Assembly: GCA_027047745.1 (NCBI GenBank)
Contig: JALTUB010000121.1
Coordinates: forward strand, 1-19,719
Length of the DNA: 19,719 bases
Reading direction: 5' to 3'
DNA from: Sulfurimonas sp.
GTDB lineage: Bacteria; Campylobacterota; Campylobacteria; Campylobacterales; Sulfurimonadaceae
The translations under genes were made by a program, and so were the position numbers. The notes beneath the pieces were generated by a model, which worked only from the letters and a program-made list of their open reading frames with translations, was not told the origin of the DNA and searched no databases. Below are positions 6,157-14,277 of the stretch, piece after piece. Numbering within the stretch: the first letter of the stretch is position 1; every line of letters starts with the position of its first letter.

Positions 6157-8558
6157 TATAAGAACTCCGATTTAAAGTTAACATTTCTTTGAACTACACT
6201 AGCTAAGTAGTCTGCAGAGTAAGGTTTTGTAATATACTCAACCATTCCTGATTCAACACCACGCATACGGTCTGATTTTCCAGTTCGAGAAGTTACAGCG
6301 ATAAGAGGTAAGTTTTTATACTTATTATACTTCTTAATCTCTGTTGCAAGTGTGTAACCATCCATTCTTGGCATCTCAATATCGATAAGCATAGCATCAA
6401 AATTATGATCGCCTGATTTTAAAGTATTGAGTGCTTCTTGTCCATCAGATGCTTCTACAAGTGTAACGCCCATAGATTCAAGTGCTTTTCTCATGATGGT
6501 TCTATCTGTCTTAGAATCATCAACTATCATGATAGTATAGTCACTAGCTTTTGTTTTTTCACTAGATACAGCACCCTCAGCACTTCCTTCTATCATGGCA
6601 GTTGCTTTAACATTTCTTGCCATCTGCATAAGTGCAACAACATCAACGATAAGCGTCACTCCACCATCACCTCTGATAGTTGCTCCAGCGATACCCTCTA
6701 TACCTTTTAAGTAATCACCTAAAGATTTGATAACTATCTCTTCTTGTCCAACCAAAGTATCAACGATAAGTCCTATCTTGCTTGTTCCTAGACCAAGAAC
6801 AACGACATAGGCATGTTCACTCGCATCTAAGATGCGTTCAACTTCAAAAATATCTCCGATATGTACTAAAGATAAAACTTCATCTCGTAGTCGCATAACG
6901 CTTTTACCTTCCACAGTGTAAATCTCATCTTTAGATATTCTAACTGTCTCTAAAACTGAAGCTAAAGGAATAGCATAATATTCCTCTTGCACTCCAACAA
7001 GCAGAGCTTGAATGATTGCTAGAGTTAAAGGGATTTTTAACTTGATAGAAGTACCAGTACCTAAGTTACTCTCTATATCAATCATACCATTTAGTTTTTC
7101 GATATTTGTTTTTACAACATCCATACCGACACCACGACCAGATACACTTGTAACTGCAGCAGCTGTAGAAAAACCAGGTTTAAAGATAAGACCAAAGGCC
7201 TCTTTTTCACTCATAGCATCAGACTCTTTTTCAGTGATAATACCATTTTCCAATGATTTGGCTTTAAGCATATCAGTATCTAAACCTTTACCATCGTCAT
7301 CTATTTGGATAACAATTTGATTTCCTTCGTTGTAGGCTTTTAGGTCAATAGTACCTTTTGCTGGTTTTCCGTTAGCTGTTCTAATCTCTGGAGTCTCAAC
7401 ACCATGGTCACAAGAGTTACGAATAATATGCACAAGAGGATCACCAATCTCTTCTACAATCGATTTATCAAGTTCTGTTTCTTCTCCTGATATTACTAAG
7501 TCTATCTCTTTATTTAATTCACGAGACAAATCACGAATCATTCTAGGAAACTTGTTAAATACCTTTCCGATAGGTAACATTCTTGTTTTCATAACTGCTA
7601 TCTGAAGATCTGTTGTAACGATAGAAACAATAGAAACTACTTGGTTTAACTCTTCTAAAAACTCTTCGCCCTCATATCTCTCTTCAACATCATCGTTAAT
7701 CTTGATAAGTCTATTTTTTGCAAGAACAAGTTCTCCTATAAGGTTCATTAGGTGATCAAGTCTTTTTACATCAACACGAATTGTTTGTTCAACCGCTGCA
7801 GGCGTTCTATTAGCAGGTGCTGCTGCTTTTGGTGCTTCTTTTTTAGCAGGTTTCACAGGAGCTGGAGGAGGTGTTTTTACTACTTTTTTTGGCTCTTTTT
7901 TTGCTTCTTCTTTAGGAGCTTGTTCCTGTGAACTATCTTCATCTGGAGATGGTGGCATTTCAGGAACGCTTTCACCAGCAGCTATTTTTGCAGCTCTTTT
8001 TGCTTTATCCTCTTCTTGTCGTTGGTTTAAAAGTCTTTGAATCTCTGCTTCAACAGCATCATCATCCATATTATCAAGGTCTAACTCTTCTTCTTCTGAC
8101 TCTTCTTGGGCTACTTCTTCAGCAGGAGTTTCTTCTGCTTTAGTTTGGACAACAGGTCCTTCAACTTCACCTGTTCCACCACTTATCTTATCCAACTTAG
8201 AAACACATGCTGCAACATCCACTCCAGCATCTGCACTTGTATCACGGATAACATTTAAAAGCTCTTTCATTAAGTCTATCGACTCTAAAACTACATCCAT
8301 GATGTCTGGTGTTAGAACTAGATCACCATGTCTTGCTTTGTTTAAAACATCTTCCATGTGATGTGTCAGATGTGTTAAAACATCAAAGTTTAAAAATGAT
8401 GATGCACCTTTAACTGTATGTGCAACACGAAAGATTCCATTTAACAGTTCTAAATCTTCTGGATTGCTTTCTAGCACAACCAAATCTTCATCTAATTTCT
8501 CTACAAGTTCAAAAGACTCAACTAAAAAATCCTGTAGTATTTCTTGAAATTCATCCAT
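6156..8558 (-). CDS. cheA: Chemotaxis histidine kinase CheA with C-terminal receiver domain (CheAY)
   Basis: This is the central kinase of the chemotaxis array, 800 residues. Domain order: Hpt/P1 (about 1-105) with the phosphorylated histidine H47 in RVAHTVKG; a long low-complexity linker (about 130-257), first Glu/Asp-rich and then Pro/Ala/Lys-rich, with no recognisable P2 CheY-binding domain; P3 dimerisation helices from about 258; HATPase with the N box HIIRNSCDHG, DDDGKGLD and GRGVGMDVVK; a CheW-like P5 domain (about 535-665); and a receiver domain (about 674-790) with D680/D681, phosphoacceptor D726, T756 and K778. All receiver catalytic residues are intact. Such CheA-receiver fusions are the rule in Campylobacter and Helicobacter, where the receiver may act as a phosphate sink. 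The gene starts 10 nt after cheV with an AGAGG-type ribosome site. Confidence 0.97.
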   Translation of the reverse strand: MDEFQEILQDFLVESFELVEKLDEDLVVLESNPEDLELLNGIFRVAHTVKGASSFLNFDVLTHLTHHMEDVLNKARHGDLVLTPDIMDVVLESIDLMKELLNVIRDTSADAGVDVAACVSKLDKISGGTGEVEGPVVQTKAEETPAEEVAQEESEEEELDLDNMDDDAVEAEIQRLLNQRQEEDKAKRAAKIAAGESVPEMPPSPDEDSSQEQAPKEEAKKEPKKVVKTPPPAPVKPAKKEAPKAAAPANRTPAAVEQTIRVDVKRLDHLMNLIGELVLAKNRLIKINDDVEERYEGEEFLEELNQVVSIVSIVTTDLQIAVMKTRMLPIGKVFNKFPRMIRDLSRELNKEIDLVISGEETELDKSIVEEIGDPLVHIIRNSCDHGVETPEIRTANGKPAKGTIDLKAYNEGNQIVIQIDDDGKGLDTDMLKAKSLENGIITEKESDAMSEKEAFGLIFKPGFSTAAAVTSVSGRGVGMDVVKTNIEKLNGMIDIESNLGTGTSIKLKIPLTLAIIQALLVGVQEEYYAIPLASVLETVRISKDEIYTVEGKSVMRLRDEVLSLVHIGDIFEVERILDASEHAYVVVLGLGTSKIGLIVDTLVGQEEIVIKSLGDYLKGIEGIAGATIRGDGGVTLIVDVVALMQMARNVKATAMIEGSAEGAVSSEKTKASDYTIMIVDDSKTDRTIMRKALESMGVTLVEASDGQEALNTLKSGDHNFDAMLIDIEMPRMDGYTLATEIKKYNKYKNLPLIAVTSRTGKSDRMRGVESGMVEYITKPYSADYLASVVQRNVNFKSEFL

Positions 8559-8568
8559 ATTTATACCT

Positions 8569-9507
8569 CTACTTTATATGTGCACGAACAACATGTGCTA
8601 TTTTATCGTAAAATGTGTTTGCGTCAAACTTAACCAAGTAAGCTTCTCCACCCGCTTCAATCCCTCTGCCTTCACTAAAGTGATCACTTATAGAAGAGTT
8701 AAAGACTATAGGAATATCACTAAATCGTCCATCATCTTTAGCATTAGATGCAAAATGAAAACCATCCATCTTTGGCATCTCTACATCTGAAATAATAATT
8801 TTTAGATGATTTGACAATCCATCACCATAAGTGCTATAAAGTTCATCAAGTTTTTCCAGTCCATCTGCACCATCAGTTGCTTCTACTACATTGAATCCCA
8901 TTTTGCTAAGTGCTTCTTTTACTATTTTTCTTGCTGTTGAACTATCATCTAAAACCAAAGCTAAACCAGAAAATGTTTCTAGTTCTTGTGGTATATTATC
9001 AACATCAGGTGAATATAATCCAAGGTCTTGAACAACACTCTCTAAATCAAGGATGAGAAGAACGCTATCATCTTCTATCTTTGTTACTCCAGTGATTTTA
9101 CTACTATCCATAGAGCCTTGTCCGTTCATAAAAGATGCTGGTTCTATATCGCTCCAACTAATCCTTCTTATGCGTTTTGCTTCATGAACAACAAAACCGA
9201 TAAGGACATTGTTAAACTCAGTAATAATCACTCTTGAGTTCTTTTCTACACCTTCTGGTGGTGTAATCCCCATCCATTTTGCTAAATCAACAACAGGGAT
9301 AACAACTTCTCTTAGATCAAATATACCCTCTATAAACTCAGGAGTACCTGGAAGTTCTGTAAGTGACGGCACACGGATAATCTCTCTTACTTTTGAGACA
9401 TTTATGCCATAAATACCTTCATATACATGATCATCTTCTTGTTTTAATATACGAAAGTCAACAAGTTCCATTTCATTGGAACCAACTTTTAATGAATTAT
9501 CACCCAT
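8569..9507 (-). CDS. cheV: Chemotaxis scaffold protein CheV (CheW domain plus receiver domain)
   Basis: This is a 312-residue CheW-receiver hybrid that couples receptors to CheA and can be phosphorylated. The CheW-like domain spans about 10-165 (FEGIFDLREVVIPVVDLAKW-like core strands). The receiver spans about 180-305 with LDDSSTARK near its start, phosphoacceptor D241 in IISDVEMPKMDG and K293 in LVKFD. The ATG follows an excellent Shine-Dalgarno TAAGGAG with 8-nt spacing, located in the last codons of the preceding phosphoesterase gene, so high translation is expected. It leads the cheV-cheA-cheW block. Epsilonproteobacteria often carry several CheV paralogues; which one this is cannot be told here. 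Confidence 0.96.
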   Translation of the reverse strand: MGDNSLKVGSNEMELVDFRILKQEDDHVYEGIYGINVSKVREIIRVPSLTELPGTPEFIEGIFDLREVVIPVVDLAKWMGITPPEGVEKNSRVIITEFNNVLIGFVVHEAKRIRRISWSDIEPASFMNGQGSMDSSKITGVTKIEDDSVLLILDLESVVQDLGLYSPDVDNIPQELETFSGLALVLDDSSTARKIVKEALSKMGFNVVEATDGADGLEKLDELYSTYGDGLSNHLKIIISDVEMPKMDGFHFASNAKDDGRFSDIPIVFNSSISDHFSEGRGIEAGGEAYLVKFDANTFYDKIAHVVRAHIK

Positions 9508-9508
9508 A

Positions 9509-9521
9509 CTTATATCTCCTT
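9509..9521 (-). promoter_or_regulatory. Strong ribosome binding site of cheV inside the end of the preceding gene
   Basis: On the minus strand TAAGGAG precedes the cheV ATG by 8 nt. The AAGGAG forms the penultimate codons (Lys-Glu) of the phosphoesterase, whose TAA stop lies between this site and the cheV start. It is the clearest full-length Shine-Dalgarno I noticed in this run. Confidence 0.75.
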
Positions 9522-10247
9522 AGAGAAAATATTTTCTTTTATTAGCTCTTTACTCTTAGAAAATTCTACAGTAAAATATCTTTGATTGCAAGCAAAAGCA
9601 GCTAAATTTATATAAATAAAGTTTTTAAAGTCAATCTGCTTATTTTGATGAAAATGTCCTTCAATAAAATAATCGCAACTATACCTATCTTCAAGGCGTC
9701 TTTGTATAAAATCTTTAAAACCTCTAAACTCATTGCAGTCATCTTTTTTGCCAAGATGCTTATCTACAAAATTTAAAATAGAGTGATTGCTAACATTGTC
9801 TATAACACTTAAAATAAAAAGCATAAACGGATGTCGTATCAGATAAGTATATATTTTATATCCAAAAGCACCATCAAAATCTCCATGTGCCAGGTATACT
9901 TTTTTCTCTTTATAGCTACATAAAACAGGTTGTTCTTTTATAGTAAAGATTTTCATATTGTTAAATACTTTTTTAAGGTTGAAGTCATGATTGCCTTCAA
10001 GATAAATCACTTCCATATCTAAAGCGATTTTATTTAACATCGCTATGATTTGTTGATTGTTTTTATATGTGTACTCAATACTTCCAAAAAGTGAGTCAAA
10101 AATATCACCCATAAGTATAAGTTGAGGGGCTTGAACTCTTTTATGGTAAATATCTTCTATCAGCCCCAAGAGTTCAGGTCTTAAAGACGAAAAATGTGCA
10201 TCAGATATAACTAATGCACCCTCTTTGATTTCTATGTTATGGGACAT
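9510..10247 (-). CDS. LpxH-like metallophosphoesterase (UDP-2,3-diacylglucosamine diphosphatase family)
   Basis: This 245-residue calcineurin-like phosphoesterase has a complete two-metal site: D16 and H18 (SDAHFS), D48 (MGDIFD), N86 and H87 (EGNHD), H121 (LAHGD) and H198/H200 (EGHFH). Length and motif spacing fit the LpxH group, which cleaves UDP-2,3-diacylglucosamine to lipid X in lipid A synthesis. E. coli LpxH has GNRD where this protein has GNHD, so it could instead be a relative with another diphosphate substrate. The ATG lies 11 nt inside the end of argC, and cheV begins 2 nt after its stop. In Campylobacter a gene of unknown function sits at this place between greA and cheV (from memory), so it may be an old resident of the chemotaxis operon. 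Confidence 0.72.
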   Translation of the reverse strand: MSHNIEIKEGALVISDAHFSSLRPELLGLIEDIYHKRVQAPQLILMGDIFDSLFGSIEYTYKNNQQIIAMLNKIALDMEVIYLEGNHDFNLKKVFNNMKIFTIKEQPVLCSYKEKKVYLAHGDFDGAFGYKIYTYLIRHPFMLFILSVIDNVSNHSILNFVDKHLGKKDDCNEFRGFKDFIQRRLEDRYSCDYFIEGHFHQNKQIDFKNFIYINLAAFACNQRYFTVEFSKSKELIKENIFSKEI

Positions 10248-11244
10248 AAGCTATATTTAAAATCCCTGCATTTTCATCAAGTCCCATCATGATATTTGCA
10301 TTTACAACAGCTTGAGAAGATGCACCTCTTAAAAGGTTGTCAATAGCACTAGATATAAAGAGCAAATCACCCTTTCTTTTTACATAAATATCACAAAAGT
10401 TTGTTCCTGCAACACTTTTCATGTCAACAGGTATCTCACTTATTCTTACATTTTTTTCATTTTTATAAAACTCTTCAATAAGTTTTACCTCATCAAATTT
10501 TCCATCAACTTGGATATAGATAGATGAAATCATACCACGAGTAAGAGGAACTAAATGTGGAACAAAATTTATCTCATCAAAAGGAATATTTAACTTCTGT
10601 GCTATCTCTGGTGCGTGTCTGTGCATTAGAGGATTGTAAGCAAAAAGGTTATCATTTACATTTACAAAGTGTGTTGTATCGCTAAGTTTTTTACCAGCTC
10701 CACTAACACCTGTTTTTGCGTCTATGATTACAGGAGTACCCTCTTGGCGTTTATCTATAAATGGAAGAAGTCCGAGGATAGAAGAAGTGGGAAAACAGCC
10801 AGGATTTGCCACTAGCTTAGCTTTTTTTATCTCTTCTCTAAACATTTCAGGTAAACCATAAACAACATGCTCTAAATTTTTGCTATCTGTATGGGCTTGA
10901 TAAAACTCTTCATACACTTCTTGCGTAAGTCTATAATCAGCCGATAAATCAACAACTTTAACCCCAAGTTCCATCAAAGGTTTTACATAAGCCATAGCAG
11001 TTTTATGGGGAACAGCTAAAAAAACAAGTTCGCATTTTTTAGCCATCTCATTAACATCTGTTTTATGAACTTCATCTTCACAGATAGAGTTTAGGGATGG
11101 ATGGAGTCTGTTTATAGTTGTATTTCCTTGAGAGTTTCCTATATAAGAGAGGTCAAAAAAAGGATGGTTTAAAATGATTTTTACGAGTTCTAAACCTGTG
11201 TAACCAGTTGCCCCAACTATTCCAACAGCTATCTTTTTAGTCAT
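10237..11244 (-). CDS. argC: N-acetyl-gamma-glutamyl-phosphate reductase
   Basis: This enzyme catalyses the third step of arginine synthesis, NADPH-dependent reduction of N-acetylglutamyl phosphate to the semialdehyde, in the cytoplasm. The N-terminal Rossmann motif GIVGATGYTGLE and the catalytic cysteine C150 in NPGCFPTS are present, and the HRHAPEI segment (from residue 208) carries the expected active-site histidine. I chose the ATG at 11244 (335 residues) because MTKKIAVGIVGATG fits the family. An upstream TTG at 11253 adds three residues and has a better placed AGAGA ribosome site, so it remains possible. Either start lies inside the end of greA. No other arg genes are nearby. Confidence 0.95.
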   Translation of the reverse strand: MTKKIAVGIVGATGYTGLELVKIILNHPFFDLSYIGNSQGNTTINRLHPSLNSICEDEVHKTDVNEMAKKCELVFLAVPHKTAMAYVKPLMELGVKVVDLSADYRLTQEVYEEFYQAHTDSKNLEHVVYGLPEMFREEIKKAKLVANPGCFPTSSILGLLPFIDKRQEGTPVIIDAKTGVSGAGKKLSDTTHFVNVNDNLFAYNPLMHRHAPEIAQKLNIPFDEINFVPHLVPLTRGMISSIYIQVDGKFDEVKLIEEFYKNEKNVRISEIPVDMKSVAGTNFCDIYVKRKGDLLFISSAIDNLLRGASSQAVVNANIMMGLDENAGILNIAYVP

Positions 11245-11737
11245 GACACTCAAAAACTATCTCTTGATATTTCACTTCATCAATCTCAAACTCTTTTTCT
11301 CCACCTGGAAGACGAAACTTAACCTCATCGCCCTCTTCATGTCCTAAAAGTTGTTTTGCAAGTGGTGAAGCAAAAGAGATAAGTCCGTTATCTGGGTTTG
11401 ATTCACAGCCACCAACTATAGTGTAAGTAACCTCTTCATCTGTATCCATATCAGTCATGACAACAGTTGAGCCAAAACTTACTTTTGCATGTTCTAGTTC
11501 ACTAGGATTTACAATCTGCGAGTTACCAAGTACCCCTGAAAGTTCAGCTAAACGATTGTCTATAATCTTTTGCATCTCTTTAGCTGCATGATATTCAGCA
11601 TTTTCTTTTAAATCTCCATGTTCTAAAGCCTCTTCTATGTCTTTTACAACTTGTGGGCGTTTTATCTCTTTTAACTCTTTTACTTCGGCTTGTAATTTTT
11701 CATAACCGAAAATTGTCATTGGTTCTACTTGTTGCAT
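11237..11737 (-). CDS. greA: Transcription elongation factor GreA
   Basis: This factor stimulates RNA polymerase to cleave backtracked transcripts. The 166 residues fit the family. The N-terminal coiled coil (about 10-80) carries the acidic tip in GDLKENAEYHAAKE, which reaches the polymerase active site. The C-terminal FKBP-like domain (about 90-166) contains FGSTVVM and the FASPLAKQLLGHEEGDEV segment. The start MQQVEPM resembles, as I recall, Campylobacter and Helicobacter GreA, which begin with a similar short extension; the ATG has AAAGAGAAG upstream. It follows the flavoprotein gene by 32 nt and overlaps argC. A TATAAT box in that gap may give it its own promoter. Confidence 0.96.
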   Translation of the reverse strand: MQQVEPMTIFGYEKLQAEVKELKEIKRPQVVKDIEEALEHGDLKENAEYHAAKEMQKIIDNRLAELSGVLGNSQIVNPSELEHAKVSFGSTVVMTDMDTDEEVTYTIVGGCESNPDNGLISFASPLAKQLLGHEEGDEVKFRLPGGEKEFEIDEVKYQEIVFECHD

Positions 11738-11749
11738 CTGCTTCTCTTT

Positions 11750-11769
11750 ATTATATTTTTACAATTATA
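11750..11769 (-). promoter_or_regulatory. Possible greA promoter
   Basis: On the minus strand a perfect TATAAT lies at 11769-11764, directly after the flavoprotein stop codon, and a second at 11755-11750. The first would start RNA near 11757, about 20 nt before greA; the second is too close to the ATG. No convincing -35 box was seen, which is usual for sigma-70 promoters of this phylum. The A+T-rich background makes chance matches possible. Confidence 0.45.
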
Positions 11770-12915
11770 TCAAAACTTCAAAGCATTTGCACAAACTACT
11801 GCACTACTAAATGCCCATTGGAAATTATATCCACCCAGTTCACCCGTCACATCCACCACTTCACCGATAAAATATAAACCTTTTACTTTTTTTGATTCTA
11901 AAGTTTTTGTGTCAAGTTCACTACCTAAAACACCTCCACGACTAACTTCAGCTTTAGTAAAACCAAAATTTCCAGCAGGTGCAAACGAGTAGCAGTGAAG
12001 TATTTTTAATCTTTGCAACTCTTTAGCATCCAATTTCCTACACTCTTTATCTTTTACGCCAACTACATTTAAAAGAGCTTTAGAGAGTCTTTTTGCCAAA
12101 GGGATTACAGAACTTACTAACTTTTTACTGCCACTTACTAACTCAACTATATTATTATTTGGTAAAAAGTCTATACTTATATCGCCCTTGTTCCAATAAA
12201 GCGAAGCTGATAATATACAAGGTCCACTTATACCCTTATGTGCAAACAGCATCTCCTCTTTTAAGACTTTATCTTCTACTTTTATATTTACATAACAACT
12301 CAAACCACTTAACTCTTTCATCCAAAACTGCTCTTTTTGAAGAGTAAGACCAACTAATGCTGGAGTAAATTCTTTAACTTCTATGCCAAAACTTTTTGCT
12401 ATGTTTAAGCCCATATCACTTGCACCCAAAGTTTTAAAACTTTTTCCACCAGTTGCTACTACTATGGATTTTGAGCATAAACTTCCATTACTCGTTTTAA
12501 CTATAAATATCTCATCCTCTTTTGTAACTTTTTGAATATCTCTATTTAAAAGAAGTTCTGCATTTTTAGAGTTTCTCTTAAGAACATCAATTATCTCATC
12601 AGAACTATTTTCACAAAAGTAATATCTATCTTTTCTAAGTTCAAGTGGCACTCTTTGTCTATCTAAAAAGTTGAGTAGATTATCTTTTGAAAACTTTTTT
12701 AAAGCGTAAGAGATTAACTCTTCATCTCCATCAAAATTATCCACCTTAACATCTGCGTTTGTGATGTTGCACTTACCACCACCAGATATTTTTAACTTTT
12801 TTGCAACCTTATCATTTACATCAACTATCATTACACTTTTTTTCTTTGCTATATTACCAGCACACATAAGTCCACTAGCACCAGCACCTAAAATTATCAC
12901 ATCATATATTTTCAT
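11770..12915 (-). CDS. HI0933/YhiN-family FAD-dependent flavoprotein
   Basis: This is a 381-residue flavoprotein of the family called YhiN or HI0933-like (aminoacetone oxidase family in some databases); the physiological reaction is not established. The N-terminal FAD-binding motif IILGAGASGLMCAG (8-21) is followed by the family hallmark KKLKISGGGKCNITN. A second nucleotide-contact strand reads VVATGG with KTLGASDMG, and the C-terminus has the FIGEVVDVTGELGGYNFQWA motif that closes the FAD site. The length is slightly shorter than the roughly 400 usual. The ATG sits only 6 nt downstream of a TATAAT and has no Shine-Dalgarno, so the mRNA may be leaderless. It is the first gene of the 12-gene minus-strand run and divergent from rimO. 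Confidence 0.9.
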   Translation of the reverse strand: MKIYDVIILGAGASGLMCAGNIAKKKSVMIVDVNDKVAKKLKISGGGKCNITNADVKVDNFDGDEELISYALKKFSKDNLLNFLDRQRVPLELRKDRYYFCENSSDEIIDVLKRNSKNAELLLNRDIQKVTKEDEIFIVKTSNGSLCSKSIVVATGGKSFKTLGASDMGLNIAKSFGIEVKEFTPALVGLTLQKEQFWMKELSGLSCYVNIKVEDKVLKEEMLFAHKGISGPCILSASLYWNKGDISIDFLPNNNIVELVSGSKKLVSSVIPLAKRLSKALLNVVGVKDKECRKLDAKELQRLKILHCYSFAPAGNFGFTKAEVSRGGVLGSELDTKTLESKKVKGLYFIGEVVDVTGELGGYNFQWAFSSAVVCANALKF

Positions 12916-12963
12916 ATTTGTATTATACGCTATAATTACGAAAATTGTTTACAAAGAAGAAAA
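12916..12963. promoter_or_regulatory. Divergent promoter region with back-to-back -10 boxes
   Basis: ATTATA-CGC-TATAAT (12922-12936) is a 15-nt sequence with perfect inverted arms. The right half is a consensus -10 for rimO (12931-12936): RNA would start near 12943, leaving about 20 nt of leader with an AAGAAG ribosome site. The left half is a consensus -10 for the flavoprotein gene (12927-12922), starting RNA at or next to its ATG at 12915. The two polymerases could not bind together, so the genes may compete. No -35 consensus was seen on either side. Confidence 0.65.
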
Positions 12964-14277
12964 ATGAGCAACAAACTACATATAGTATCTTTAGGATGTA
13001 CGAAAAATCTTGTGGATACAGAAGTCATGATGGGAAGATTAAAAAACTTTGAACTAACAGACAATAATGATGAAGCAGATGTTATTATTGTAAATACTTG
13101 TGGTTTTATAGATGCAGCAAAAGAGGAGTCTATAAATACCGTTTTATCACTGCATGAAGCTAGGAAGGATGACTCACTTTTAGTTATGGCTGGATGTCTA
13201 AGTGAGAGGTATAGAGAAGATTTGATGGAGCAGATTCCAGAGGTTGATATATTTACAGGCGTTGGTGATTATGACAAGATAGATGAACTTCTTCAAGCTA
13301 AAGAGAGTCGTTTCAGTGATGAAGTATTTTTGATTGATGGAGCTGAGAGGGTTGTTACAGGTTCATCTTATCATGCTTATGTAAAACTATCAGAGGGGTG
13401 CAACCAAACTTGTAGTTTTTGTGCTATTCCATCATTTAAGGGAAAGTTAAACTCTCGTGATTTGGATTCTATTGCCCGTGAAGTAAAGTGTTTGGTTGAT
13501 AAAGGGTATTATGATTTCTCTTTTGTTTCTCAGGACTCTAGCTCATATCTTCGTGACCAAAATGTGAAAGATGGTTTATCACTACTTATTCAAAGAATAG
13601 AACTTATAGAGGGTGTAAAGTCTGCTCGTATTTTATATCTTTATCCATCAACTACAAGTATGACACTTCTAAAAAATATAGCTAAAAGTGAAGTTTTTCA
13701 CAACTACTTTGATATGCCTATCCAACACATAAACGATGATATGTTGCGTATGATGAAAAGAGGTTTTGGCAAAGAAAAAACACTTGAACTTTTAAACTAC
13801 ATGAGAAGTTTACCAAACTCTTTTGTTCGTACAAGTTTTATAGTTGGTCATCCAAACGAAACACAAGAGATGTTTGAGGAGATGTGTGAGTTTGCGTCTT
13901 CATTTGGTTTTGACAGAATGAACATTTTTTCATACTCTGATGAGGAGACAACTTCAGCACATGAGATGGATGGAAAAATCTCTGATGAAGTAAAAGCACA
14001 CAGAGCGCAAATACTTGGAGATATAGCTTCAGAGGCTACTAAAAAATCACTAGAGAATGAAGTAGGAAAAGAGTTAGAAATCGTCATTGATGGTGAGAGT
14101 GATGAGCATGAGTATCTTTTAAGTGCTAGAGAACTTATTTGGGCACCTGATATCGATGGTGAAATCTATGTTAATGATAGAACAAAAGATGAAGATTTAG
14201 AATTTACGAAAGTATATAAGGCAAAAATCACAGGACTTGTTGGAAATATCTTAACTGCAACTGTGGATAATGCTTAA
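12964..14277 (+). CDS. rimO: Ribosomal protein S12 methylthiotransferase RimO
   Basis: This radical-SAM enzyme adds a methylthio group to the conserved aspartate of ribosomal protein S12. The 437 residues comprise an N-terminal UPF0004 domain with cluster ligands C12 (SLGCTKNLVDTE), C46 (NTCGFID) and C78 (AGCLSER), a radical-SAM domain with C146, C150 and C153 (EGCNQTCSFCAIP), and a C-terminal TRAM-like segment (about 370-437). The SLGCTKN and IPSFKGKLNSR features separate RimO from MiaB, whose gene is cut at the right end of this window. The ATG has an AAGAAG site and a promoter just upstream. The last 8 nt overlap tilS. Confidence 0.96.
   Translation: MSNKLHIVSLGCTKNLVDTEVMMGRLKNFELTDNNDEADVIIVNTCGFIDAAKEESINTVLSLHEARKDDSLLVMAGCLSERYREDLMEQIPEVDIFTGVGDYDKIDELLQAKESRFSDEVFLIDGAERVVTGSSYHAYVKLSEGCNQTCSFCAIPSFKGKLNSRDLDSIAREVKCLVDKGYYDFSFVSQDSSSYLRDQNVKDGLSLLIQRIELIEGVKSARILYLYPSTTSMTLLKNIAKSEVFHNYFDMPIQHINDDMLRMMKRGFGKEKTLELLNYMRSLPNSFVRTSFIVGHPNETQEMFEEMCEFASSFGFDRMNIFSYSDEETTSAHEMDGKISDEVKAHRAQILGDIASEATKKSLENEVGKELEIVIDGESDEHEYLLSARELIWAPDIDGEIYVNDRTKDEDLEFTKVYKAKITGLVGNILTATVDNA

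Noticed and set aside
7012..7320. Open frames on the strand opposite cheA, cheV, cheW and the mla genes
   Set aside because: They lie wholly inside confidently identified genes, show no motif or ribosome site, and look like mirror translations of hydrophobic or acidic coding sequence.
11750..11755. Second TATAAT before greA as its main promoter
   Set aside because: It would start RNA only about 6 nt before the ATG and would exclude the ribosome site; the box at 11764-11769 is better placed.
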